This document shows positions 9,043 to 21,737 of a DNA stretch of 32,493 nucleotides, piece by piece. Under the pieces are notes generated by a model that saw only the letters and a program-made list of their open reading frames with translations, made no database searches and was not told where the DNA came from. The stretch comes from Patescibacteria group bacterium (GTDB lineage Bacteria; Patescibacteriota; Patescibacteriia; UBA9570; JAHJKD01). Within the stretch, counting starts at the first letter, position 1. Each line of letters begins with the position of its first letter. A program made the translations under genes and the position numbers. Where the stretch lies: positions 1 through 32,493 of the forward strand of contig JAHJKD010000035.1 of assembly GCA_018822435.1 (NCBI GenBank), in the 5' to 3' direction.

Positions 9043-9519
9043 TTATTCTACGTTAATTCCATTAACTAAGAGGATGGTAGCCAGTAAGCCGATAACGGCA
9101 TATGTTTCTACCATAGCGGATAAGATAATAGCCTTACCCATTTCTTCCGGCTTTTTAGCCAGAACACCCATACCAGCGGCAGATACTTTTCCCTGATAAA
9201 TACCAGAAGAAAGACCAGCGATGGCAATTGGTAAACAAGCGAATAACAGAGCTAAACCTACGCCTGTTGATATTTCTACAGCGTCGCCGCCGAGAAGACC
9301 AATTTTTTGCAGTACCAAAACGGCACCCAAGAAACCATAAATACCCTGCGTACCTGGCAGAGCGTCCAAGAGCAGGACTTTACCAAATTTTTCCGGGTCT
9401 TCTGAAACTACGCCAGAACCTGCTTGTCCGGCCAGACCCATTCCGATAGCAGAACCGGTACCAGCCATGCCCACGGCGAGAGCTGCTCCGACTACTGCTA
9501 GTGCTAATCCAATACCCAT
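9043..9519 (-). CDS. atpK: V/A-type ATP synthase proteolipid subunit K (two-hairpin, 4 TM)
   Basis: 158 aa, LPGTQGIYGF, SGIYQGKVSAAG, MVETYAVIG motifs. Confidence 0.96.
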   Translation of the reverse strand: MGIGLALAVVGAALAVGMAGTGSAIGMGLAGQAGSGVVSEDPEKFGKVLLLDALPGTQGIYGFLGAVLVLQKIGLLGGDAVEISTGVGLALLFACLPIAIAGLSSGIYQGKVSAAGMGVLAKKPEEMGKAIILSAMVETYAVIGLLATILLVNGINVE

Positions 9520-9538
9520 AATTTTGAATTATTATTAA

Positions 9539-11503
9539 TTATTTACTAACTATATTGATAAACTTTGCTTCTTTTCTCAGCGGTTTGAAGCGGCTGCCGC
9601 CCCCTTCCATGAATTTGCCGAAAAATTCCACAAATTGCAGACGAGAGGAATGGATAAAGGCACCAAGCACATTAATAACCATATTGAAAAGATGTCCGCC
9701 AATGAAAATGAAGATCGCGATGAACCAGCCGACGTAAGGCACCATATCGACAACTAATAAAGCGATCAAGTTTACAACCATGGCAATAATGCCAGTGGCT
9801 AGTCCCAGGGCAAGGAGACGAGAGTAGGAGAGTACATCTGAGAAATAACCAACTAAGCCGTAGAGAGAACCAATTCCCTTAAGCAGTTTCATGATAATGT
9901 TTTTTTCTTTACGTCCTTGCGTCAGGATCAGGATCGCAATACCTGCATATACTATATATAAAGCAATTTTTCCTAAACTTTCCGGTAAAACTCCTACCAT
10001 AGTAGTGATCCAGAACATAACAGCGATAATAAAGAACATCCAGGAGCCATGATCTAAAATACCATCTTTAGCCCGGCCTGCCTTGATTTCATGGAACATA
10101 GCAATACCGATACCGAAGAGGATCTGGATAATACCCATAATTAAAGTAATAATCAAGACCGTAATCGGATTAGCAATCGGATCAATGATTCTAATGGACA
10201 TCAGGAAGTTTCCTAGCCAGGCTGGTAGTTGTTGATCCAGAATAATTCCGAACCAGCCGCCAAATAAGGCGCCGATCACAAAAGTGAAGAGACCGCCCCA
10301 GATAAGCACTTTGAACAGTTTGCTTTTCTCAGGCGGGATCTTAAAGATTTTGATGGCCAAAAAGGAAGTTAAAGCTAAAATAGCACCATATCCAGCGTCA
10401 GTCAGGCACATACCAAAGAAAATCAGGAAAAAACCAGTCAGATATGGAGTAGGATCAGGTTCTTTGGATAATGGCATGCCGTAAATTCCAGTTACCATTT
10501 CAAAAGGATAGAATAATTTTTTGTTTTTCAAAGGAACAGGTACATTTTCATCTTCTTTAATAGGTAGCTCATCAATTGTATACTGTTTGGTGAATTTTTC
10601 GATTTCTTTTTTAATAAGCTCAATGTGGTCTTTTTCCATCCAGGCCATAAGAGCAAAAGTATCTTCAGTACGAGAAGTGCTATTTCCAGCTTCATTTTTT
10701 TCTAGCTGCCAAGATAAGTAATCAAATATTACTTTCATATTTTTATCATGCTTGGCGTATTTCTGGATTTTTTTCTTGGTAGATTCTATTTCTTTTTCCG
10801 CTTTTATTACATTTTTTTCCAATTCAGAAATAGCATCAGCCGGTTTTTGATCCGGATGGGGAATATTCGCGTCTTCCCAGGAATAGTCAGATAAAATACT
10901 TTTCATTTTTGGCCAAGCCTGTTTTTCCGTAACTATTACTAAATATTGTTTTTTGTCGTCTTCTGTAATTTTTATGATTTCACTAGATTTTTCAATTTTT
11001 TTTATTTTTCCTAAGAATTCTTCAAATTTATCTTTGTCTAAACCGCCAATTATTGAGTTGGTATATTCGGTTTCGCCAAGTTCGGCCGGATTAAAATCAA
11101 GCCCTTTCCACATGGTAAGAGCTTCAATATCTGATTGATATTTTGTAATATTATTGGTTTGTTGGTTTACTTCAGCTTCTAAGTCTGAAATTTCTTCAAT
11201 AATACCTTTATAATCGAATTCATCAATGATTTCCTGGTATTGTTTTTCCGTTATTGTAATACCGCCTTCTTGAATTTGTTGGATCTTTTTCTTTAAAGGA
11301 AGCTTGGCTTCGTATTTTTTAAGGAATTTTAATGCAAAATTGACTTGAGCAAGATTATATTCCACATCAGATGAGCTTGCTTCCCGTGATTCTTCGGATT
11401 CTAAAATCTGGACCACACCAGCTTTATGCAGGAGGTCTATGATCTGATCTTTGTGCCTATTGAGCGAGATTAGATTTATTTTTGATACTGGATTTACAGC
11501 CAT
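9539..11503 (-). CDS. atpI: V/A-type ATP synthase subunit I
   Basis: 654 aa; N-terminal cytoplasmic coiled coils then multi-TM domain (FGMCLTDAGYGAIL, VLSYSRLLALGLATGIIA). Confidence 0.95.
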   Translation of the reverse strand: MAVNPVSKINLISLNRHKDQIIDLLHKAGVVQILESEESREASSSDVEYNLAQVNFALKFLKKYEAKLPLKKKIQQIQEGGITITEKQYQEIIDEFDYKGIIEEISDLEAEVNQQTNNITKYQSDIEALTMWKGLDFNPAELGETEYTNSIIGGLDKDKFEEFLGKIKKIEKSSEIIKITEDDKKQYLVIVTEKQAWPKMKSILSDYSWEDANIPHPDQKPADAISELEKNVIKAEKEIESTKKKIQKYAKHDKNMKVIFDYLSWQLEKNEAGNSTSRTEDTFALMAWMEKDHIELIKKEIEKFTKQYTIDELPIKEDENVPVPLKNKKLFYPFEMVTGIYGMPLSKEPDPTPYLTGFFLIFFGMCLTDAGYGAILALTSFLAIKIFKIPPEKSKLFKVLIWGGLFTFVIGALFGGWFGIILDQQLPAWLGNFLMSIRIIDPIANPITVLIITLIMGIIQILFGIGIAMFHEIKAGRAKDGILDHGSWMFFIIAVMFWITTMVGVLPESLGKIALYIVYAGIAILILTQGRKEKNIIMKLLKGIGSLYGLVGYFSDVLSYSRLLALGLATGIIAMVVNLIALLVVDMVPYVGWFIAIFIFIGGHLFNMVINVLGAFIHSSRLQFVEFFGKFMEGGGSRFKPLRKEAKFINIVSK

Positions 11504-11510
11504 TTGGGGT

Positions 11511-11834
11511 TTATTCGCTTATACTGGTTACAACTTTTTCAACAGCTTCGGACATTTTTTTTCCCGGAATGTTGTCCAGAGCTGCCATTTCCTCCTTAAG
11601 TTTGGCTTGTCCTTTGGTTTTTATTTCTTCAATCTGACTTTTTGCGTTTTTTAAAACCTGTTCGTTCTCTTTTCCGAGCTGATTTTGGGCATTATTCAGG
11701 TTTTCTTCTTGTTCTGCCTTTAAAATTCTGCGATTATCCTCCTCTTTTTTCTGGGCAGACGCAATTTTTTTATCTGATTCTGCCTCTTTTTGCTTGATTT
11801 GGTCGATTGAGCTATTTTGCGTCATAAAAATCAT
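11511..11834 (-). CDS. V/A-type ATP synthase subunit H/G-like coiled-coil protein
   Basis: Short all-helical charged protein directly upstream of subunit I; start may be the internal MTQNSS. Confidence 0.7.
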   Translation of the reverse strand: MIFMTQNSSIDQIKQKEAESDKKIASAQKKEEDNRRILKAEQEENLNNAQNQLGKENEQVLKNAKSQIEEIKTKGQAKLKEEMAALDNIPGKKMSEAVEKVVTSISE

Positions 11835-11882
11835 TAGTGATTTTAAAGAAAAATCAATAGAATTAGGATTAAATTTAATAAT

Positions 11883-11911
11883 AGTCTACTGCAATATAAT
11901 TAACATGTCAA
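11883..11911 (-). promoter_or_regulatory. Predicted sigma70-like promoter of the ATPase operon
   Basis: On minus strand TTGACA - 17 bp - TAGACT. Confidence 0.55.
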
Positions 11912-11956
11912 TAAAATTTAAACTCAAAAAGTGGATAAAATTTGACCAAGAATACC

Positions 11957-12014
11957 CAGATTATGCAAGATAGACCGCAGATTACGTAGATATAACTGCA
12001 GATTACGCAGATTT
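11957..12014. repeat. Degenerate tandem repeat, unit (c)cgcagattacgcagat, family 3
   Basis: cagattatgcaagatagaccgcagattacgtagatataactgcagattacgcagattt; related copy at 23629-23663. Confidence 0.7.
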
Positions 12015-12035
12015 GGAATGGGTTTTTTTAAAATA

Positions 12036-12044
12036 TGCTAAAAT
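12036..12044 (+). promoter_or_regulatory. Extended -10 element for the uvrD-like gene (leaderless arrangement)
   Basis: TGcTAAAAT ends 6 nt before the ATG at 12051. Confidence 0.5.
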
Positions 12045-12050
12045 AGGGTT

Positions 12051-14963
12051 ATGAAAGATGTATTAGAAGGATTAAATCCAGAACAGAAAAAGGCGGTCGT
12101 TCATGAGGGAGGACCGCTTTTAATTGTGGCAGGAGCAGGGACCGGCAAGACCACAGTGGTAACCAGGCGCATTGCCTGGCTTATTAATGATAAAAAAGTA
12201 CCAGCTGACCAGATCTTGTCCATGACTTTCACTGATAAAGCGGCCGGAGAAATAGAAGAAAGGGTGGAAGCCATGCTGCCGCTCGGGTATTTTGACATGT
12301 GGATATCCACTTTTCATAGCTTTGGAGAAAGAATATTAAAGGAACATGCTTTGGATATTGGTTTGCCCACGAATTTTAAATTGTTGTCTGAAACAGAACA
12401 GTGGCTTTTAATAAGAGAGAATTTAGATGAATTTGAACTTGATTATTATAAACCTAAGGCCAATCCGACGAAATTTATTCAGGCGCTAGTCAAGCATTTT
12501 TCGCGTGTGAAAGATGAGAACATCACGCCGGAAGAATATATCAAGTTCGCGGAAAGCAAAAAACAAGACAAAGACGCCATGATGAATGACGAAGGTGAAA
12601 AAGATGAAGCGCAGAGACTAATGGAGATAGCTTCAGCTTATGCCATGTACCAGAAAATTCTTTTGGATAATTCCGCTTTGGATTTTGGTGACTTGATTAC
12701 TTACACGATAAAACTTTTTAAAGAGAGACCGGCGATTTTAAAAAAATATCAGGAGCAGTTTAAATATTTTTTAGTAGATGAGTTTCAGGATACGAATTAT
12801 GCCCAGTATGATCTGATCAAAATGCTGGCTTTGCCGGACAACAATTTGACTGTAGTTGGAGATGACGATCAATCAATTTATAAATTCCGCGGGGCGTCTG
12901 TTTCCAACATCATGGAATTTAAAAAAGATTATAAAGGCTGTGAAGAAGTCGTGCTTGTGGATAATTATCGATCCGGCCAGAAAATCCTTGATTTGTCCCA
13001 TGAATTTATTCAACAAAATGATCCGGATAGGTTGGAAGCAAAATTGAGAATTGATAAAAATTTGATAGCAAAAGCGGTTGAGAAATCTGAAATAGAATAT
13101 ATTCCTTTTAATACGCAGGAAGAAGAAGCCAGGGGCGTAGTTCAAAAAATATTAGAACTAAAAAATAAAAATAATAACTGGAATGATTTTGCCATTTTGA
13201 TCAGAGCAAATTCCCAAGCTGACCAATTTATGCCGTACATGGATCGGGCAGAAATGCCGTATCAGTTCTTAGCGTCCAAAGGGTTGTTTAGCAAGCCGAT
13301 TATTATTGATCTGATTTCTTATTTAAGATTGCTGGATAATTACCATGAGTCTCGCGCATTATTTCGTGTCTTAAATTTGAAAGTCTTTGATATTAATTAC
13401 GAAACCATTCTTCAATTATTAAATTACGGAAATAAATTTACGCTTTCCCTCTGGGAAGCGACGCTTAATGCGCGGACTGTCTCAAAAATAGATGAGAAAG
13501 AAATAGCAAAAGTTGAAAAAGTTGTAGCCTTAATTGAAGAAGGCACTAATTTGGCGAGAGAAAAGTCAGTTGGCCAAATTTTATTAAAATTCCTTGAAAA
13601 ATCAGGGTATTTGAAGGAAATAACCAAGCAAGAAGGGCGAGAAACAGAAGAGAAAATGTTATATCTAAATCAGTTTTATAAATATATAGAGAAATTTGAA
13701 AAAGGCACGGACGATAAGAGCGTACAAAATTTTGTTCAGGAAATGGATCTGGTTCAGGAAGCAGGCGAAGAAGGTAATTTGCGTCCGGATTTTGATGAAG
13801 GCCCGGATAAGGTCAAGATCATGACTGTGCATGGCGCCAAAGGCTTGGAATATAAATATGTTTTTATAGTTAACCTGGTTGATAAGAGGTTCCCATCTAT
13901 TAAGAGGAACGATCCGATTTTAGTTCCTGAGGAATTGATTAAAGAAACTTTGCCCGAAGGCGATGTGCATCTTCAAGAAGAACGGAGATTATTTTACGTG
14001 GCTATGACGCGGGCCAAGCAGGGTTTATTTTTAACATCAGCAGAAAATTACGGGGGCAAGCGCAAGAAAAAACCATCGCGATTTTTAGTGGAAACCAAAA
14101 TGGTGCCTGGGCCTGAACCAAAACCGACTGGTAAGGTCATATTTGGATCACGAAAGCACGAAGAGACGAAAAGCGCGAAGCACGAAGGACCCGAAAAGCG
14201 CGAAATAAACAAAAATCAGAAATTTTCATTTACGCAATTAAAGGCATTTGAAACATGTCCATGGCAGTATCGATTTGGGCATGTGCTGCGCATACCAACT
14301 CCGGGCAAGCCAAGCTTTTCATTTGGTAAAACTATGCATGCCACTATGCATAAATTTTTTCTGGAATTCACTCGAAGAGGTGAAGGGCAAGCAGATTTAT
14401 TTAATTCTGGTGATAAAAAAGAAACTAATGCTCCTTCTTTAAAAAGATTATTAGAAATCTATGAAAATGAATGGATAGGCGAGTGGTATAAAGACAAATG
14501 GCAGGAAAAAGAATATCGAGGAAAGGGCAAGAAGGCCTTGCAAGAATTTTATAAAAAACACGAGAATAATTGGCCCAAGATTAAATATCTGGAAAAGCCG
14601 ATTAATTTCAAATTAGGTGAATATACATTAAAGGGCGTGATAGATAGAATAGATGATGATTTTTCTGTGGTTGATTATAAAACCGGGAAATTTCCTAAAA
14701 CAAAAAAAGGCGGGGAACAATTGTTATTATATGCCCTTGGAATTGAACAGACTTTAGATAAGCTGCCGAAAACATTAAATTTTTATTATCTTGAGGATAA
14801 TCAAGAAATGGAGATAGATATGGACGAAAAGAAGCTGGAAAAAGTGGAAAAGTGGGCTTTGGATCTGATCGTGGGAATCATGACGACCGATTACAAAGCT
14901 ACGCCCGGCTTTGATTGCAAGTTTTGTGATTATGCTTCAATTTGTGAATTTCGGAAGAAATAG
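12051..14963 (+). CDS. UvrD/PcrA-family superfamily 1 helicase fused to C-terminal RecB/AddB-like PD-(D/E)XK nuclease with putative Fe-S cysteines
   Basis: GAGTGKTTVV, VDEFQDTN, GDDDQSIYKFRGA; C-terminal FETCPWQYRFGHVLRIP, LKGVIDRIDDDFSVVDYKTGK, FDCKFCDYASICEF. Confidence 0.95.
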   Translation: MKDVLEGLNPEQKKAVVHEGGPLLIVAGAGTGKTTVVTRRIAWLINDKKVPADQILSMTFTDKAAGEIEERVEAMLPLGYFDMWISTFHSFGERILKEHALDIGLPTNFKLLSETEQWLLIRENLDEFELDYYKPKANPTKFIQALVKHFSRVKDENITPEEYIKFAESKKQDKDAMMNDEGEKDEAQRLMEIASAYAMYQKILLDNSALDFGDLITYTIKLFKERPAILKKYQEQFKYFLVDEFQDTNYAQYDLIKMLALPDNNLTVVGDDDQSIYKFRGASVSNIMEFKKDYKGCEEVVLVDNYRSGQKILDLSHEFIQQNDPDRLEAKLRIDKNLIAKAVEKSEIEYIPFNTQEEEARGVVQKILELKNKNNNWNDFAILIRANSQADQFMPYMDRAEMPYQFLASKGLFSKPIIIDLISYLRLLDNYHESRALFRVLNLKVFDINYETILQLLNYGNKFTLSLWEATLNARTVSKIDEKEIAKVEKVVALIEEGTNLAREKSVGQILLKFLEKSGYLKEITKQEGRETEEKMLYLNQFYKYIEKFEKGTDDKSVQNFVQEMDLVQEAGEEGNLRPDFDEGPDKVKIMTVHGAKGLEYKYVFIVNLVDKRFPSIKRNDPILVPEELIKETLPEGDVHLQEERRLFYVAMTRAKQGLFLTSAENYGGKRKKKPSRFLVETKMVPGPEPKPTGKVIFGSRKHEETKSAKHEGPEKREINKNQKFSFTQLKAFETCPWQYRFGHVLRIPTPGKPSFSFGKTMHATMHKFFLEFTRRGEGQADLFNSGDKKETNAPSLKRLLEIYENEWIGEWYKDKWQEKEYRGKGKKALQEFYKKHENNWPKIKYLEKPINFKLGEYTLKGVIDRIDDDFSVVDYKTGKFPKTKKGGEQLLLYALGIEQTLDKLPKTLNFYYLEDNQEMEIDMDEKKLEKVEKWALDLIVGIMTTDYKATPGFDCKFCDYASICEFRKK
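14149..14206. repeat. In-frame cacgaa(a)gc-type short repeat tract within the helicase-nuclease gene
   Basis: cacgaaagcacgaagagacgaaaagcgcgaagcacgaaggacccgaaaagcgcgaaat, translated SRKHEETKSAKHEGPEKREI. Confidence 0.6.
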
Positions 14964-14966
14964 GGT

Positions 14967-14995
14967 TTGCATAAAAACCAAAAAATTGTTAAAAT
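14967..14995 (+). promoter_or_regulatory. Sigma70-like promoter upstream of the 15036 ORF/pheS
   Basis: TTGCAT - 17 bp - TAAAAT. Confidence 0.55.
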
Positions 14996-15035
14996 ATGAG
15001 AAGGAAAAATAAGTAATTTTCGGTTTTAAAGTGCC

Positions 15036-15443
15036 ATGTCACTAAGAAGTTTTGTTATTTTAATGACTGTGGCCACCATTGTTTTTTGGGGGGCCTGGTT
15101 TACTGTCTTGTTTTTTATAGATCCTTTTTCAACCAATTTTATCGGCTTTTTGTGTTTTTATGTCAGCCTGTTTTTTGCACTAGTGGGATTATTTACTCTT
15201 ATTGGCTTTGTAATCAGGTATTTCTGGAAAAGGGGCAAACCAGCCTTTAAATTCGTGGGAATATCTATTCGGCAGGGGATCTGGTTTTCACTATTAATAG
15301 TCGCGTCCTTGATTTTACAAGGTGAGAAGCTGTTTACTTGGTGGGCCGGATTATTGATGGTATTAGTTTTAGCAATATTTGAAGCATTTTTCTTAAGTCG
15401 AAATATGGAGGGAAGAAAGAAGTATCAAAAATCACGAACTTAA
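15036..15443 (+). CDS. Small hypothetical multi-TM membrane protein
   Basis: 135 aa with about four hydrophobic segments; immediately upstream of pheS. Confidence 0.7.
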   Translation: MSLRSFVILMTVATIVFWGAWFTVLFFIDPFSTNFIGFLCFYVSLFFALVGLFTLIGFVIRYFWKRGKPAFKFVGISIRQGIWFSLLIVASLILQGEKLFTWWAGLLMVLVLAIFEAFFLSRNMEGRKKYQKSRT

Positions 15444-15446
15444 TTT

Positions 15447-16466
15447 ATGGATAAAGAAAAAATCAGAGGCCTATTAAAAGAAGCCGAGGCAAAGATTGGA
15501 ATAGCCAAAGGCTTAAATGAAGTAGAAAAAATTAAAAAAGAATATCTGGGACGGAAAGACGGCCAGATTTCTTTGATATTGCGCGGTTTGAAAGATATGA
15601 AGCCGGAACAAAAAAAAGAAGTCGGCCCGATGGCTAATTCAGCCAAGATTGAAATTGAAAAGATGATCAAAGACAAAGAAGAATGGTTTTTACTTCAGGG
15701 ACAGGAAGTGGCTGGGTTTGATATTACGTTGCCAGGATCAAAAACAACTACGGGCCATATGCATCCGATTGAAATTGTCCGGCAAGAATTAGAAGTTATT
15801 TTCAATTCAATGGGTTTTGATGTGATTGAAGGCGATAACCTGGTATCTGATTATTATAATTTTGAATCATTGAATATTCCCCCTGACCATCCGGCCCGTG
15901 ATATGCAAGACACTTTTTTTATTAAAGGGCACAAAGAACTAGTAATGCGGACACATACTTCGGCCATGCAAGTAAAAATTATGGAAGAGAGGGAGCCACC
16001 TTTGCGCGTGGTTGTTCCGGGAAGATGTTTTAGGAATGAAGCGACTGATGCCTCTCACGAGCATACTTTTCATCAACTGGAAGGATTTATTGTTGATAAA
16101 AATATTTCTATCAGCAATCTGATTTATACACAGAAGATGATTTTGAAAGAAATTTTCAAAAAGGACGTGAAAGTAAGATTACGGCCGGGATATTTTCCTT
16201 TTGTTGAACCTGGGTTTGAATTGGACTGCTCATGTCTTATATGTGATGGTAAAGGCTGTCCGGTTTGTAAGGGTTCAGGCTGGGTAGAATTGATACCTTG
16301 CGGCATGATTCATCCTAAAGTTTTGGAATCTGCCGGATATCCCAAAGGCAAGTACACTGGTTTTGCATTCGGACTTGGTCTGACCCGACTGGCTATGATG
16401 AAATTTGGCATAGACGACATCCGGTTGTTTATGGACGGAGACTTAAGATTTTTAAAACAGTTTTAG
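15447..16466 (+). CDS. pheS: Phenylalanyl-tRNA synthetase alpha subunit
   Basis: HPARDMQDTFFI, GRCFRNEATDASHEHTFHQLEG, GLGLTRLAMMKFGIDDIR. Confidence 0.98.
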   Translation: MDKEKIRGLLKEAEAKIGIAKGLNEVEKIKKEYLGRKDGQISLILRGLKDMKPEQKKEVGPMANSAKIEIEKMIKDKEEWFLLQGQEVAGFDITLPGSKTTTGHMHPIEIVRQELEVIFNSMGFDVIEGDNLVSDYYNFESLNIPPDHPARDMQDTFFIKGHKELVMRTHTSAMQVKIMEEREPPLRVVVPGRCFRNEATDASHEHTFHQLEGFIVDKNISISNLIYTQKMILKEIFKKDVKVRLRPGYFPFVEPGFELDCSCLICDGKGCPVCKGSGWVELIPCGMIHPKVLESAGYPKGKYTGFAFGLGLTRLAMMKFGIDDIRLFMDGDLRFLKQF

Positions 16467-16476
16467 AGTGTGTGGA

Positions 16477-16526
16477 CTCGCCGGAAGGCTCGCCCTATTG
16501 AGTAATAGCCCGAGGCTTCCGCCGAG
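16477..16526. repeat. Short-form palindromic repeat, family 1 (copy 3)
   Basis: ctcgccggaaggctcgccctattg-ag-taatagcccgaggcttccgccgag. Confidence 0.75.
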
Positions 16527-16546
16527 GGTAAAAAGTAAAATATAAT

Positions 16547-21033
<4,487 letters not shown>

Positions 21034-21042
21034 AAATCCGGG

Positions 21043-21091
21043 TTCGCCGGAAGGCTCGCCCTATTGCTAATAGCCTGAGCCTTCTGGCGAG
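21043..21091. repeat. Short-form palindromic repeat, family 1 (copy 4)
   Basis: ttcgccggaaggctcgccctattgctaatagcctgagccttctggcgag. Confidence 0.75.
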
Positions 21092-21105
21092 GGCAGACAT
21101 TAAAC

Positions 21106-21615
21106 ATGCTCTCAGTCATCCTAAAATCATTATGGTTCTTTCTGCCGATCGGGGCAGCGAACATGACCCCGGTCATATCCAAGGGGATTTTGAAATCCTG
21201 GGCCGTACCGATTAGTGAAAAGTGGCTGGGTAGTCATAAGACCTGGCGTGGTTTAATTTTAGGCGTACTGGCCGGTGAATTGGTGTATTTGATCCAGTGG
21301 TATGGCAATTGGGATTCTCTTAGTTTGTTTAATTATCAGGAATATCCTTGGTGGGCAGGTTTTGTACTTGGATTTGCCGCTCTTTTTGGAGACGCATTGA
21401 AAAGTTTTATCAAACGTCGTTTAAACAAAAAACCAGGCGCAACATGGTTTCCCTGGGATCAAATTGATTACACGGTCATGGGTTTGCTGGTTGGTACGAT
21501 CATTTTTCCGATTGGTTGGGAGACATGGGTGATTGTGATTTTACTTGGCATTCTTCTTCATATAATTACTAATAATATTGCTTATTGGTTGAAATTAAAA
21601 GATACGAGGTGGTAA
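21106..21615 (+). CDS. CDP-archaeol synthase (CarS)-like integral membrane CDP-alcohol synthase
   Basis: GSHKTWRGLILGVLAGE, ALFGDALKSFIKRRLNKKPGATWFPWDQIDYTVMG: CarS family hallmarks. Confidence 0.88.
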   Translation: MLSVILKSLWFFLPIGAANMTPVISKGILKSWAVPISEKWLGSHKTWRGLILGVLAGELVYLIQWYGNWDSLSLFNYQEYPWWAGFVLGFAALFGDALKSFIKRRLNKKPGATWFPWDQIDYTVMGLLVGTIIFPIGWETWVIVILLGILLHIITNNIAYWLKLKDTRW

Positions 21616-21619
21616 TTTT

Positions 21620-21647
21620 TTGACATATATAAGTTATATGTTATTAT
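21620..21647 (+). promoter_or_regulatory. Sigma70-like promoter (leader unit 1)
   Basis: TTGACA - 16 bp - TATTAT, 5 nt after the carS-like stop. Confidence 0.6.
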
Positions 21648-21660
21648 CTAATCAGGAAAT

Positions 21661-21686
21661 AGAGGCTCGGTGCCTCTGTTTTTTTT
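21661..21686 (+). terminator. Intrinsic terminator just downstream of leader promoter 1
   Basis: agaggc-tcggt-gcctct-g-tttttttt. Confidence 0.85.
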
Positions 21687-21737
21687 GTGTTTAGAACCAG
21701 GATGGACCTTAATTATTAAAATTAACCTTGATTATAT

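Noticed and set aside
11957-12014. CRISPR-like array
   Set aside because: Repeat units are degenerate and short without uniform unique spacers; no cas genes.
16207-16300. Cys-rich insert in PheS (CSCLICDGKGCPVCKGSGW) as a novelty
   Set aside because: A comparable Cys-rich segment is, to my knowledge, common in many bacterial PheS proteins.
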